The notes below the pieces were generated by a model. That model saw nothing but the letters and a program-made list of their open reading frames with translations. It had not been told where the DNA came from and made no database searches. 64,000 nt of DNA, taken from the NCBI RefSeq assembly GCF_036053395.1, contig NZ_CP107942.1, positions 7,086,501-7,150,500 of the forward strand, read 5' to 3'. Origin of the DNA: Actinoplanes sp. NBC_00393. Lineage in GTDB: Bacteria; Actinomycetota; Actinomycetes; Mycobacteriales; Micromonosporaceae. Positions 17,630 to 26,637 of the stretch are shown piece by piece (positions within the stretch are counted from its first letter, which is position 1; each line of letters opens with the position of its first letter). Made by a program: the position numbers and the translations under genes.

Positions 17630-20092
17630 TTACGCCTCGATCGCGGCGGTCCGCTGAGCCGGCGCGCCGGCCGCCGCGCGAGCCAGGACGGCGATCCGGT
17701 CGGCCAGCGCCGCGGGCTGGTGGGCACGGGCGATCGCGGCCCGGGCCCGGCGGCTGCGTACGGCGTACCGGCGCGGGTCGGCCTGGAACCGCCGGATCAC
17801 CTTGGGCACGTCGGCGGGCCGGCAGGCCACCGCGGCGTCACCGAAGGCGTCCGCGAGCCGCTCCGGCACGAGCACGAGGCAGCCGGTCGCCGCGGCGTCC
17901 AGCGCCGGCCGGGACAGCAGCTCGGCGGCCTGGTCCGAGGGGAAGTGCAGGTAGAAGTCGAGCTGGGCGGCGAAGGTCCGTGGGTCCAGGTCGGCCGGCT
18001 CGTAGACCAGCCAGGACGCGGGCACGGCGGCCGGGCGGTGCGGCGTCTCCGGCAGGCGCAGCCGCACGTCGGCGTTGCGACAGCGCCGCAGCACGGCGAG
18101 CGCGTCGGCCAGGTCGCCGGGCCACTCACCCGCGTCACACAAGTCGGTGCCGATCACCGGTACGCCCGTCGCGCTCGGCAACGGCCGGGAGATGTCCTGG
18201 GGCTCGACGACTACCGGTAGGTCGTACCCGGTCAACTCCACGTCGTCGCCCAACCCCGCCCGGATCCCGGCGTCCTGTGGGCACCACAGCGGCGGCACCC
18301 CGAAGAGCCGCTCGGCCGCCGACCCGACCGCCGCCACCGTGTACCGGCGATCGCTGCCGTCCCGCCGGGCCGGCGCCCGGTCCGCGACGATCAGCAGCCG
18401 CCGCGCCCGGACCCCGCAGTCCCCCTCGGGAGCGAACTGCAGCACCTCGGGTTGCCGGACCACCAGCACCCCGGCGTCGACCCGGTCGCTCTCCAGCACC
18501 TGCTCCAGACGGCCCGCGTTGATCAGCCGCTGCACGCCCGGGCTCAGCCCCTGGCGCTGCTGGTGCACCGAGCGCAGCGCCTCCAGGTGCAGGATCGCCA
18601 CCGACAGACCGGCCCGGCGCAGCGCCTCGATCTCCGCGATGGCGAACCGCTGGGTGCCGGTCAGGAACCGCCAGTCGGCGGCCACCACTACGTCGTACGC
18701 CCGCTCGGCGGACCGCCCGGTCAGATGGGCCGGCACCGCGAACCGGCGGCCGGCGCCGTCCCGCTCCCGGTGCAGCGGCTCGCCGGAGGCATGCCAGCAG
18801 CGGTACGCCGAGATGTACGCGAGCCGCGCCGGGTGCATCCAGTGCGCGCGGATCTCCGACCGGGACAGCGACCCCTCGGAGAGCCGGATCAACGCCAGCG
18901 CCTTGGCCACCCGCCGGACTGACCGGGGCCCGAACGCCGCGCGGATCCGCTCCAGGTACTCCGAGTCGGCGGCCTTGCGTACCGAGTCGAACCAGCCGAT
19001 CCTCCGGTGCACCGCCTCCCGCCGGAACAGCAGCGAGGACAGGTTGGTCCGGCCGCGCCGGATGCCGGGACGGGTCATCACCAGCTTGTCGGTGACGCTG
19101 ATCCCGTCCGAGACGGACGCGACCACGCCCGGGTCCTTGAACAGCGGCCGCAGCTGCAGCTCGATCCGGCGCGGGTGGGACCAGTCGTCCGAGTCCTGGA
19201 AGGTGATGAACTCGCCGTGCGCCGCCGCCAGTCCGGCGTTGCGCGCCGCGTAGGTGCCGGCGTTGGCCGCCGACCGCAGCACCCGGACCCGGTCGTCCAG
19301 CGCCTCGGCCTCGGCCAGGACGCTGTCGTGCTCGGCCGGCGACGCGTCGTCGACGATGATGATCTCGAGGTTCGGCCAGGACTGCGCCAGCACCGAGCGG
19401 ACCGCGGTGAGCAGGGCCGGACCCGGGCGGTACGCGGTGATCACGACCGAGACCTGGTGCTCGGCGGGCTCCACCGGGCGGTCCACGGTCGCGGTCAGCC
19501 GGTCGAACGGCACCTGTTCGGGGGCCGGCAGCAGTTCGGGCGCCGGGTCGGGGAAGAGACCGCCGAACCGGGCCAGCCAGGTCTCCTCGGGCACCTGGGA
19601 GCCGGCGTACGGGTTCGCCAGATCCACCTCCAGCGTCTCCCGTGCCGCCCGGGGAATCCGCCGGTACCCGTTGAGCAGCTCCTTCGCCTGGGTGGGGCCC
19701 TGCCAGGCGTACGTCAGCTGGGTGTGCAGGGTCTGGTGTGCCGCGGGTATCGCCCGCGTGCCCAGAGCGGCCCGGATCAGGCTGTAGAGGGCCAGCGCGT
19801 CGTCCCGGTCGGTGGGCAGGTCGTCCTGGAGCGCGACGGTCTGCGCGAGGCCGGCGAGCAGCGCCGGATCGACCCGGCGGCGGATCCGGCGCAGCCGGCG
19901 CACGTCACCGGTCCGGGCCGCCGTCAGCAGCTCCTCGAACGTGATGCCGGCGCCGCAGGCCGCGCGGGCCAGCAGCCGGCGGGCCGCCACCGAACGGTTC
20001 CGCATCACGGCGAGCGGGAGGGAGATCTCCACCCCCGGTCCGGCAAGGGTGACGTGATCGTCCAGCAACGCCACCGGCTGTGCCTCAGCCAT
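17630..20092 (-). CDS. Modular glycosyltransferase with intact GT2 domain, paralogue of the 11537 gene
   Basis: The ATG with CGGAGAG upstream gives 820 residues; a TTG 8 codons earlier is less likely. Domain order equals that of the 11537 protein: a helical N-terminus (1-210), a GT2 domain from VSVVITAYRPG with IIVDDAS (about 245-251) and an intact FQDSDDWSHP (Asp300, Asp302), then a long C-terminal region with SWLVYEP and LDFYLHFP (711-718) resembling the donor half of a GT-B enzyme. Transferred sugar and acceptor are unknown. First gene of the operon with the methyltransferase and acyltransferase. A multi-hairpin region separates it from glnD. Confidence 0.88.
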   Translation of the reverse strand: MAEAQPVALLDDHVTLAGPGVEISLPLAVMRNRSVAARRLLARAACGAGITFEELLTAARTGDVRRLRRIRRRVDPALLAGLAQTVALQDDLPTDRDDALALYSLIRAALGTRAIPAAHQTLHTQLTYAWQGPTQAKELLNGYRRIPRAARETLEVDLANPYAGSQVPEETWLARFGGLFPDPAPELLPAPEQVPFDRLTATVDRPVEPAEHQVSVVITAYRPGPALLTAVRSVLAQSWPNLEIIIVDDASPAEHDSVLAEAEALDDRVRVLRSAANAGTYAARNAGLAAAHGEFITFQDSDDWSHPRRIELQLRPLFKDPGVVASVSDGISVTDKLVMTRPGIRRGRTNLSSLLFRREAVHRRIGWFDSVRKAADSEYLERIRAAFGPRSVRRVAKALALIRLSEGSLSRSEIRAHWMHPARLAYISAYRCWHASGEPLHRERDGAGRRFAVPAHLTGRSAERAYDVVVAADWRFLTGTQRFAIAEIEALRRAGLSVAILHLEALRSVHQQRQGLSPGVQRLINAGRLEQVLESDRVDAGVLVVRQPEVLQFAPEGDCGVRARRLLIVADRAPARRDGSDRRYTVAAVGSAAERLFGVPPLWCPQDAGIRAGLGDDVELTGYDLPVVVEPQDISRPLPSATGVPVIGTDLCDAGEWPGDLADALAVLRRCRNADVRLRLPETPHRPAAVPASWLVYEPADLDPRTFAAQLDFYLHFPSDQAAELLSRPALDAAATGCLVLVPERLADAFGDAAVACRPADVPKVIRRFQADPRRYAVRSRRARAAIARAHQPAALADRIAVLARAAAGAPAQRTAAIEA

Positions 20093-20173
20093 CGACTCTC
20101 CGTCCGTGCCCGGCAATGTCGATCAGCACAACTCCGGGCACCAGCCTTCGGTGACGCGCAGCGATCTTGAATG

Positions 20174-20289
20174 GCTGACGCCCAATGCTGCCTCAGCGTC
20201 CGGAAGGCAGCACTGACCGTCAGCCGGAGGTACCCGGCTGACGGTCAGTGTCGCTTCGACGGCCGGGATACGACCCTGGGCGTCAGCCG
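20174..20289 (-). terminator. Nested hairpin array downstream of glnD
   Basis: Between the glnD stop and the next gene lie three inverted repeats. CACTGACCGTCAGCCGG (20212-20228) and its exact complement (20235-20251) have a 6-base loop. TGCTGCC (20187-20193) pairs with GGCAGCA (20207-20213), sharing two bases with the first stem. GGCTGACGCCCA (20174-20185) pairs with TGGGCGTCAGCC (20278-20289), enclosing both. The 17-bp stem is a strong terminator candidate for amtB-glnB-glnD. The overlap means two of the stems exclude each other, as in an attenuator. Confidence 0.7.
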
Positions 20290-20292
20290 GGT

Positions 20293-22560
20293 TTACACCG
20301 CGGCCAGGACGGCGGCTTCGACGCGGGTCCGGTCGGCGGCGTCGGACCAGGCGCCGACCAGGTAGAACGCGTCGACCACGTCACTGCCGAGGGTGGAGAT
20401 GCGGGCCGCCCGGATCTCCGCGCCGGCCTCGTCGAGGGCGGTGGTCACCCGGTACAGCAGGCCGGGCGAGTCGGCGGCGCGCAACTCCAGCACGACCGCG
20501 TCGGTGGCCACGTCCCGCTGCCACACCACCCGGGGCGAGGCGGTGCCACCGCGGGCGCTCATCGCCCGGGCACGCACCCGCTGGGTCACCGAGACGTCGC
20601 CCGAGGCGACACGGCGCAGGTCAGCGGCGAGAGCGACCGGATCGTACGGCGACCCGTACCGCGGCGACGTGTAGAACTCCACGATGGCCCGACCGTCCAC
20701 GGTCGAGGTGTTCGCGGCGACCACGTCCAGCCGGTGCATGGTCAGGCAGGCCGTCACCCCGGCCAGCAGCCCCCGCCGGTCGGCCGCTGCCACCGCCACC
20801 CGGTCACCGTCCAGGTGGACCACCGGCAGGCCGCCGTCCAGCAGCTCCGGATCGGGCCGGGGTGGCTCGGGCAGCGCGCCGCTGTCCAGCGCGGTGTGCA
20901 CCTTGGCGACCAGCTCGGCCATCAGCCGGCCCTTCCAGTCCGACCAGGCGGCCGGTCCGGTGGCGTGCGAGTCGGCCCGGGCCAGGGCGTGCAGCAGGTC
21001 CAGCGTGGCCGCGTCGCCGACCGCCCCGGCCACCGCGGAGATGGTCTTCGGGTCGCTCAGGTCGCGCCGGGTCGCCACATCCGGCAGCAGCAGGTGCAGG
21101 CGGACCATCTTCTCGATGGTCGCCACCTCGGCCGCCGGCAGGCCGATCCGGGCGGCGATCTCGGCGGCGATCGGGGCGCCCACGATGCTGTGGTCGCCCG
21201 GCAGGCCCTTGCCGACGTCGTGCAGGAACGCGCCGAGCAGCAGCAGGTCGGGCCGATCCACCTCGCGGGTGAACCGGGTGGCCTCGTAGGCGGCCTGCAC
21301 CAGGTGCCGGTCCAGGGTGTACCGGTGGATCGGGTGGTGCTGCGGCAAGCTACGCATCCGGGCCCATTCGGGAAGCCAGGCGTCGATCAGTCCGTACCGG
21401 TCGCAGGTCTCCCAGGCGGCCAGCAGACCGGAGCCGGAGCCGAGCAGCGACACCAGCGCGGCGCGGGCCGCGGGCGGCCACGGGGTGGGCAGCGGCGGGC
21501 AGAAGGCGGCGAGCCACTCGCAGGTGGCCCGGGCGATGGGCAGTTGCACGGTCGCGGCGGCCGCCGCCACCCGCAACGAGAGGCTGGGATCCGGGACCGG
21601 GCCGATCGCGGTCCGGGCGAGCACCAGCTCGCCGTCCTGCTCCACGACGTCACGCGCGATCGGGCGCCGGGCCGGGGTGGCCGGCGGGCCACCGCGCCGC
21701 CGGCCGCTGCGCAGCCGGTCGATGGCACGCCAGGCGTCGTCAACGGCATGAGCGACGGTACGGGCATCGCCCGCCACCCGCCGCAGAAGGTTGTCCGGGT
21801 CGTCGATCTCGAGCAGGTCGGCGACGGCCTTGCGCTCCTGGGCGACGAGCCGGTCCACCCGGCGGCCGACGGCCAGGTGCAGGGCGTCCCGGGTGTCGAG
21901 CAGGCGCAGGTAGGCAGCGCGTACCGCGGGTCGCATGTCGGCGATGCCGGCCCGGCCGATGCCGCGCAGCAGCGTGACGTCGCGCAGCCCGCCGGCCGCC
22001 TCCTTGAGCTCGCCCTCGAGCAGGAAGGCCAGCTCCCCGTGCGTCGTCCAGCGGGTCGTGGTGAGCTCCCTGAGCTGCGGCATCAGCCGCACCGCGGTAC
22101 GCCGCCACTGGTCACCGGCGGCCGCGATCAGCTCGCCGGAGAGGGCCGCGTCGCCGGCCACGTGCCGGGCGTCGAGCAGTCCGAGCGAGACTTTCACGTC
22201 GTCGTGCGCGACCGAGAGCGCCTCGGGCAGGGTGCGTACCGAGTGGTCCAGGCCAAGCCGGGCGTCCCAGATCGGATACCAGAGCGAGGAGGCGATCCGG
22301 TCGATCCCGGCCGTCCCGTTGTGCAGGAGGACCAGGTCGAGGTCGCTGTAGGGCGCGCAGTCCCGGCGGCCCAGGCCGCCGACCGCGATCAGGCTGACGC
22401 CGCTGAGGTGGGCCGGGAACAGGGTCCGCAGCCAAGCATCGAGCGCCGCCGCCCGCTCTTCGCGGGCGGCAGCGCCGATGTGTTCCTTGAGTTTGTCGAG
22501 TGAGCCACCGGCCGCAGGACGGGCCGGCGGGGCCGGGGGCTCACTCAACGGGTTCGTCAT
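20293..22560 (-). CDS. glnD: [Protein-PII] uridylyltransferase / nucleotidyltransferase GlnD
   Basis: GlnD senses glutamine and modifies PII; in actinobacteria the modification is adenylylation of Tyr51. The 755-residue protein has a nucleotidyltransferase domain with VGGLGRRDCAPYSDLDLVLL (60-79, metal-binding Asp73 and Asp75), a central helical region, an HD domain with LLLLGAFLHDVGKGLPGDHS for de-modification, and two C-terminal ACT domains (from about 570 and 680) that bind glutamine. Length is somewhat below the E. coli enzyme, as usual in actinobacteria. It starts 14 bp after glnB stops and has only a weak ribosome-binding site, so coupling to glnB is likely. Confidence 0.97.
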   Translation of the reverse strand: MTNPLSEPPAPPARPAAGGSLDKLKEHIGAAAREERAAALDAWLRTLFPAHLSGVSLIAVGGLGRRDCAPYSDLDLVLLHNGTAGIDRIASSLWYPIWDARLGLDHSVRTLPEALSVAHDDVKVSLGLLDARHVAGDAALSGELIAAAGDQWRRTAVRLMPQLRELTTTRWTTHGELAFLLEGELKEAAGGLRDVTLLRGIGRAGIADMRPAVRAAYLRLLDTRDALHLAVGRRVDRLVAQERKAVADLLEIDDPDNLLRRVAGDARTVAHAVDDAWRAIDRLRSGRRRGGPPATPARRPIARDVVEQDGELVLARTAIGPVPDPSLSLRVAAAAATVQLPIARATCEWLAAFCPPLPTPWPPAARAALVSLLGSGSGLLAAWETCDRYGLIDAWLPEWARMRSLPQHHPIHRYTLDRHLVQAAYEATRFTREVDRPDLLLLGAFLHDVGKGLPGDHSIVGAPIAAEIAARIGLPAAEVATIEKMVRLHLLLPDVATRRDLSDPKTISAVAGAVGDAATLDLLHALARADSHATGPAAWSDWKGRLMAELVAKVHTALDSGALPEPPRPDPELLDGGLPVVHLDGDRVAVAAADRRGLLAGVTACLTMHRLDVVAANTSTVDGRAIVEFYTSPRYGSPYDPVALAADLRRVASGDVSVTQRVRARAMSARGGTASPRVVWQRDVATDAVVLELRAADSPGLLYRVTTALDEAGAEIRAARISTLGSDVVDAFYLVGAWSDAADRTRVEAAVLAAV

Positions 22561-22574
22561 GTCGGTTGCGGCGT

Positions 22575-22946
<372 letters not shown>

Positions 22947-24320
22947 TTAACCGGAGATCTTCTCGCTGACCGGGGAAGACTCCTCAGCCGGCGCGCTGGC
23001 GGGCTTGATACCGGCCATCGCGAAGGCACCACCGCCGCCGCTGCCGCCGGCCGGGGACAGGTCGTAGCCGCTCTCCGCGTGCTCGGCGAGGTCGATGCCG
23101 TCGATCTCGGCCTCCTTGGAGACCCGGAAGCCGATCGTCTTCTGGATCGCGAAGCCCAGGGCGAACGCGACGACGAAGGAGTAGACGGTGACGATCAGGG
23201 CGCTGAGCGCCTGGATGCCGAGCTGCTTGACGCCGCCGCCCATGAACAGGCCGTCGTTGGCGACCAGCGCGTTGACCTCGCTGCTGCCGAACAGGCCGAT
23301 CCAGAGGCAGCCGATCCAGCCGCCGACGAAGTGCACGCCGACCACGTCGAGCGAGTCGTCGTAGCCCAGCTTGTACTTCAGCGAGACCGCCAGGGCGCAG
23401 ACCGCGCCGGCCACCAGGCCGAGCAGGGTGGCGGCCCAGGGGGCGATGAAGGCACAGGCCGGGGTGATGGCGACCAGACCCGCGATGGCGCCGGAGGACG
23501 CGCCGACCAGGGTGGGCTTGCCGTCGCGGATCTTCTCCACGATGAGCCAGCCGAGCACCGCAGCGGCCGTGGCGACCTGGGTGTTGATGAACGCCAGACC
23601 GGTGATGCTGTCGGCGGTCAGCTCGGAGCCGGCGTTGAAGCCGAACCAGCCGAACCACAGCAGACCGGTGCCGAGCGCGACCAGCGGGATGTTGTGCGGC
23701 TTCATCGCCTCACGCGGCCAGCCGGCCCGCTTGCCGAGCACCAGGACCAGAGCGAGAGCCGCGGCGCCCGCGTTGATGTGCACCGCAGTACCACCGGCGA
23801 AGTCCAGCGCGCCGAGGTCGTAGATGAAGCCACCGCCCCAGACCCAGTGGGCGACCGGGAAGTAGACCAGGGTGGCCCACGCGCCGGCGAACAGCAGCCA
23901 GCCGCTGAACTTGGTGCGGTCGCTGATCGCGCCGCTGATCAGGGCCACCGTGATGATCGCGAACATCATCTGGAAGGCCATGAAGACGTAGAGCGGGATA
24001 CCGGTGCCGCTCGGGTTCTCCGCGGTGGCGCCCCACAGGTCGCCCTCGCCGAGGAAGGTCTTGGTGCCGAGGTAGTCACCGATGTTGCCGATGACACCGC
24101 CCTGGTCGGTACCGAAGGCCAGGGAGAAGCCGTAGAAGAGCCAAAGTACGGAGACGAGCCCGATGGCGCTGAAGCTCATCATCATCATGTTCAGTACGCC
24201 CTTGGACCGGTTCAGGCCGCCGTAGAACAGCGCCAGTCCAGGGGTCATGAGCAACACGAGTGCGGTGGAGACGAGCAGCCACGCGGTGTTGCCAGTATCA
24301 ATCGTCGGTGCTTCAGGCAC
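22947..24320 (-). CDS. amtB: Ammonium transporter AmtB
   Basis: A 457-residue polytopic protein with 11 predicted helices. It starts with NTAWLLVSTALVLLMTPGLA and contains DLGALDFAGGTAVHINAG, with the conserved Asp of the recruitment site and the first pore His, and VGVHFVGGWIG, with the second. The Gly-rich cytoplasmic tail is where PII docks. It has a GTG start with TAGGAGG upstream. First gene of amtB-glnB-glnD. A candidate GlnR site at 24433-24469 would allow induction under nitrogen limitation, as known for the equivalent Streptomyces operon. Confidence 0.97.
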   Translation of the reverse strand: MPEAPTIDTGNTAWLLVSTALVLLMTPGLALFYGGLNRSKGVLNMMMMSFSAIGLVSVLWLFYGFSLAFGTDQGGVIGNIGDYLGTKTFLGEGDLWGATAENPSGTGIPLYVFMAFQMMFAIITVALISGAISDRTKFSGWLLFAGAWATLVYFPVAHWVWGGGFIYDLGALDFAGGTAVHINAGAAALALVLVLGKRAGWPREAMKPHNIPLVALGTGLLWFGWFGFNAGSELTADSITGLAFINTQVATAAAVLGWLIVEKIRDGKPTLVGASSGAIAGLVAITPACAFIAPWAATLLGLVAGAVCALAVSLKYKLGYDDSLDVVGVHFVGGWIGCLWIGLFGSSEVNALVANDGLFMGGGVKQLGIQALSALIVTVYSFVVAFALGFAIQKTIGFRVSKEAEIDGIDLAEHAESGYDLSPAGGSGGGGAFAMAGIKPASAPAEESSPVSEKISG

Positions 24321-24432
24321 GCTGGCCTCCTAAAGTAGGAATCCCTCCCTCGCGGCGCAGCGTGGCGGCATCGCCCCTGGCCGGATGCGGCGAAGCTTTC
24401 CGCTCCGCTGTTTCGCGCATGGTCTTCGCGCG

Positions 24433-24469
24433 ATTACCGGCGAGTGACGGCGTGTTTCCGACGTGTGAA
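24433..24469 (-). promoter_or_regulatory. Candidate GlnR-binding sites upstream of amtB
   Basis: Read on the minus strand, TTCAC-6 bases-GAAAC (24469-24454) is followed after five bases by GTCAC-6 bases-GTAAT (24448-24433). Each pair resembles the actinobacterial GlnR a-b box (GTnAC-n6-GAAAC). They lie 113-149 bp upstream of the amtB GTG, within the 166-bp gap after the kinase-fold gene. The second GAAAC half is imperfect. Confidence 0.5.
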
Positions 24470-24486
24470 GAAACTCTCACAGCCCC

Positions 24487-25284
24487 TCAGCGGAGCGCGT
24501 ACTCCAGGGTGTGGCGCTCGTAGTCGAGCAGGCGCAGATCCCGCATCGGGCGGCGCAGGTGGCCCTTGTGCACGATCCGCACGAAGGCCGGGTCACCGGC
24601 CGCGGCCATCCGCCGAATGCCCTCGACGTGGTCGACGATCCGTTTCCTTATGGTCCGCACCAGCCGGTGGCGGTCCCGCGGGATCAACCCGTACGCATCC
24701 GCGAACAGGCGCAGCCGGCGGGGCCGGTTGGGCCGTTTCCAGCCCAGTGTGTACGAATCCCGGTCGCTGAACAGCGGCACCCAGGTCCACGCCGCGTACG
24801 CCACGTCGTAGAGCCGTGAGCCGGGCGACGCGAGATCGAAATCAATGAGGGCGAGAGTGCCGTCCGGCCGCCAGACCACGTTGTGCGGTGCCGCGTCGTG
24901 GTGGCAGATCACCTCGGTGTCCGGCGGCGGCGGCCCGAACGAGCGCCAGACCGAGCCGGGCGGAGGAACGAAACCGTACTGCGCGTCATGGAACATCCGC
25001 AGCATGGTGGCGACCGTGACCAGCGCCTCCTCGGTCACCCAGTGCGGGGCGAGAGGATATTCACCGCACTCGCCGTCCAGGTAGGAGAGGACCTCCCGGC
25101 CCTTCTCGTCCATGCCCAGGGCGTGCGGCGAACCGGTGAAGCCGACCCGCTCCAGATGGTTGAGCAGCGCGTGCACGGCCGGTGTCCAGGGGCCCGCGTT
25201 GCGCCGGACCGTGTCGCCGATCCGGGAGACCGTGCTGACGTTGCCACCGTGCAGCGGAATCTCGCGCACCGGCTCCTGCGTCAC
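24487..25284 (-). CDS. Aminoglycoside phosphotransferase (APH)-fold kinase
   Basis: A 265-residue protein with the APH/choline kinase catalytic core: VICHHDAAPHNVVW (His-x-Asp-x4-Asn, the catalytic loop) and LALIDFDLASPGSRLYDVAYA (metal-binding Asp and the following helix). The N-terminal ATP lobe is short, with VSRIGDTVRRNAG as a plausible nucleotide-contacting strand. The substrate cannot be inferred; the family includes kinases of antibiotics, sugars and small alcohols, and most chromosomal actinobacterial members are uncharacterised. It has a GTG start and is a single gene between ftsY and amtB. Confidence 0.85.
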   Translation of the reverse strand: MTQEPVREIPLHGGNVSTVSRIGDTVRRNAGPWTPAVHALLNHLERVGFTGSPHALGMDEKGREVLSYLDGECGEYPLAPHWVTEEALVTVATMLRMFHDAQYGFVPPPGSVWRSFGPPPPDTEVICHHDAAPHNVVWRPDGTLALIDFDLASPGSRLYDVAYAAWTWVPLFSDRDSYTLGWKRPNRPRRLRLFADAYGLIPRDRHRLVRTIRKRIVDHVEGIRRMAAAGDPAFVRIVHKGHLRRPMRDLRLLDYERHTLEYALR

Positions 25285-25323
25285 TCACGGCCTCCCAAAC
25301 CCGATCGAATACCTCCGCCGAGC

Positions 25324-26520
25324 CTACGCGTCCCCACCAAGGAGGGCTTCGACGAAGGCCTCCGGCTCGAACGGCGCCAGGTCGTCCGGACCCTCGCCGA
25401 GACCGACGAGTTTGACCGGAATTCCCAGCTTGCGCTGCACGGCGATGACGATGCCACCCTTCGCGGTGCCGTCCAGCTTGGTGAGCACCACACCCGTGAC
25501 ATCCACCACCTCAGTGAACACCCGGGCCTGCTCGAGTCCGTTCTGTCCGGTCGTGGCGTCGAGCACGAGCAGCGTCTCGTCGACCGGGCCGTGCTTCTCC
25601 ACCACCCGCTTGACTTTGCCGAGCTCGTCCATCAGGCCGACCTTGTTCTGCAGGCGCCCGGCGGTGTCCACCAGCACGGTGTCCACACCGACGTCGATGC
25701 CCCGCTTCACCGCGTCGAACGCCACACTGGCCGGATCACCGCCCTCCGGTCCGCGGACCGTCTCGGCGCCGACCCGCTCACCCCAGGTCGCCAGCTGCTC
25801 GGCGGCGGCGGCCCGGAAGGTGTCGGCCGCGCCGAAGAGCACGGTGCGCCCGTCGGCGATCAGCACCCGGCCGATCTTGCCGCAGGTGGTGGTCTTGCCG
25901 GCGCCGTTCACGCCGACCACCAGCATCACCGCCGGGCGGCCGTCGTGCGGCTCGGTCTTCAGGCTGCGGTCCAGGTCGGGTTCCAGGGCCGCGACGAGCT
26001 CCTCCTTGAGTTGCTCACGGACCTCGGTGACGGTACGGCTGCCGAGAACCCGGACCCGCTCACGCAGCCGCTCGACGATCACCTGGGTGGCCTCGACCCC
26101 GACGTCCGCGGTGATCAGGCTGTCCTCGATCTCCTCCCAGTCGTCCTCCTCCAGGTGATCCCGGGACAGGACGCTGAGCAGGCCACGGCCGAGCGCGTTC
26201 TGTGACCGGGCCAGCCGGGCCCGCAGCCGCACCAGGCGGCCGGCGGTGGGAGCCGGCCTCTCCAGCTCCGGCTCGGCGACGACCGGTTCCTCGACCACCG
26301 GCGGTTCGACGACCACCGGCGCCTCGGCCGGCTTCTCGATGAGCGGCGGAAGTTCCTCCTCGACCGGCGGCACCTGGACCGGCGGCCGCTCCAGGGTGGT
26401 GGTCGAGCCCGAGGTGGGTGGCGGCGGGAGCTCACGGCGGCGCATCCTCGGCACCACCAGCCCGACCGCGCCCACCACCAGGACGACGAGCAGGATCACT
26501 GCGGCGACCACGTATTCCAT
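25324..26520 (-). CDS. ftsY: SRP receptor FtsY
   Basis: FtsY is the membrane docking GTPase for Ffh-ribosome complexes. The 398-residue protein starts with a hydrophobic helix (2-24) followed by RMRRR, so it is a membrane-anchored form as is common in actinobacteria. A Pro/Glu/Val-rich linker (30-92) precedes the NG domain: GVNGAGKTTTCGKI (203-216, P-loop), DTAGRLQ (285-291) and TKLDGTAKGG. The frame is open far upstream of the start because of the antisense phoD gene; the ATG is chosen for its anchor and an AGGA site. It is divergent from phoD. Confidence 0.97.
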   Translation of the reverse strand: MEYVVAAVILLVVLVVGAVGLVVPRMRRRELPPPPTSGSTTTLERPPVQVPPVEEELPPLIEKPAEAPVVVEPPVVEEPVVAEPELERPAPTAGRLVRLRARLARSQNALGRGLLSVLSRDHLEEDDWEEIEDSLITADVGVEATQVIVERLRERVRVLGSRTVTEVREQLKEELVAALEPDLDRSLKTEPHDGRPAVMLVVGVNGAGKTTTCGKIGRVLIADGRTVLFGAADTFRAAAAEQLATWGERVGAETVRGPEGGDPASVAFDAVKRGIDVGVDTVLVDTAGRLQNKVGLMDELGKVKRVVEKHGPVDETLLVLDATTGQNGLEQARVFTEVVDVTGVVLTKLDGTAKGGIVIAVQRKLGIPVKLVGLGEGPDDLAPFEPEAFVEALLGGDA

Positions 26521-26637
26521 GCCCGAATCCTGACAGATGAGCCGTCCGGCCGTGGCGTGGGCCACGCACTGGCGGTTCCGGCCCGCGGTGGCGGAGGATG
26601 GGGCACCCCCTTGACGAGAGCGTGGAGGATCCCCCCG

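Noticed and set aside
20248..22503. Long plus-strand frame opposite glnD
   Set aside because: Antisense of a gene with complete GlnD motifs; no start signal or family resemblance on the plus strand.
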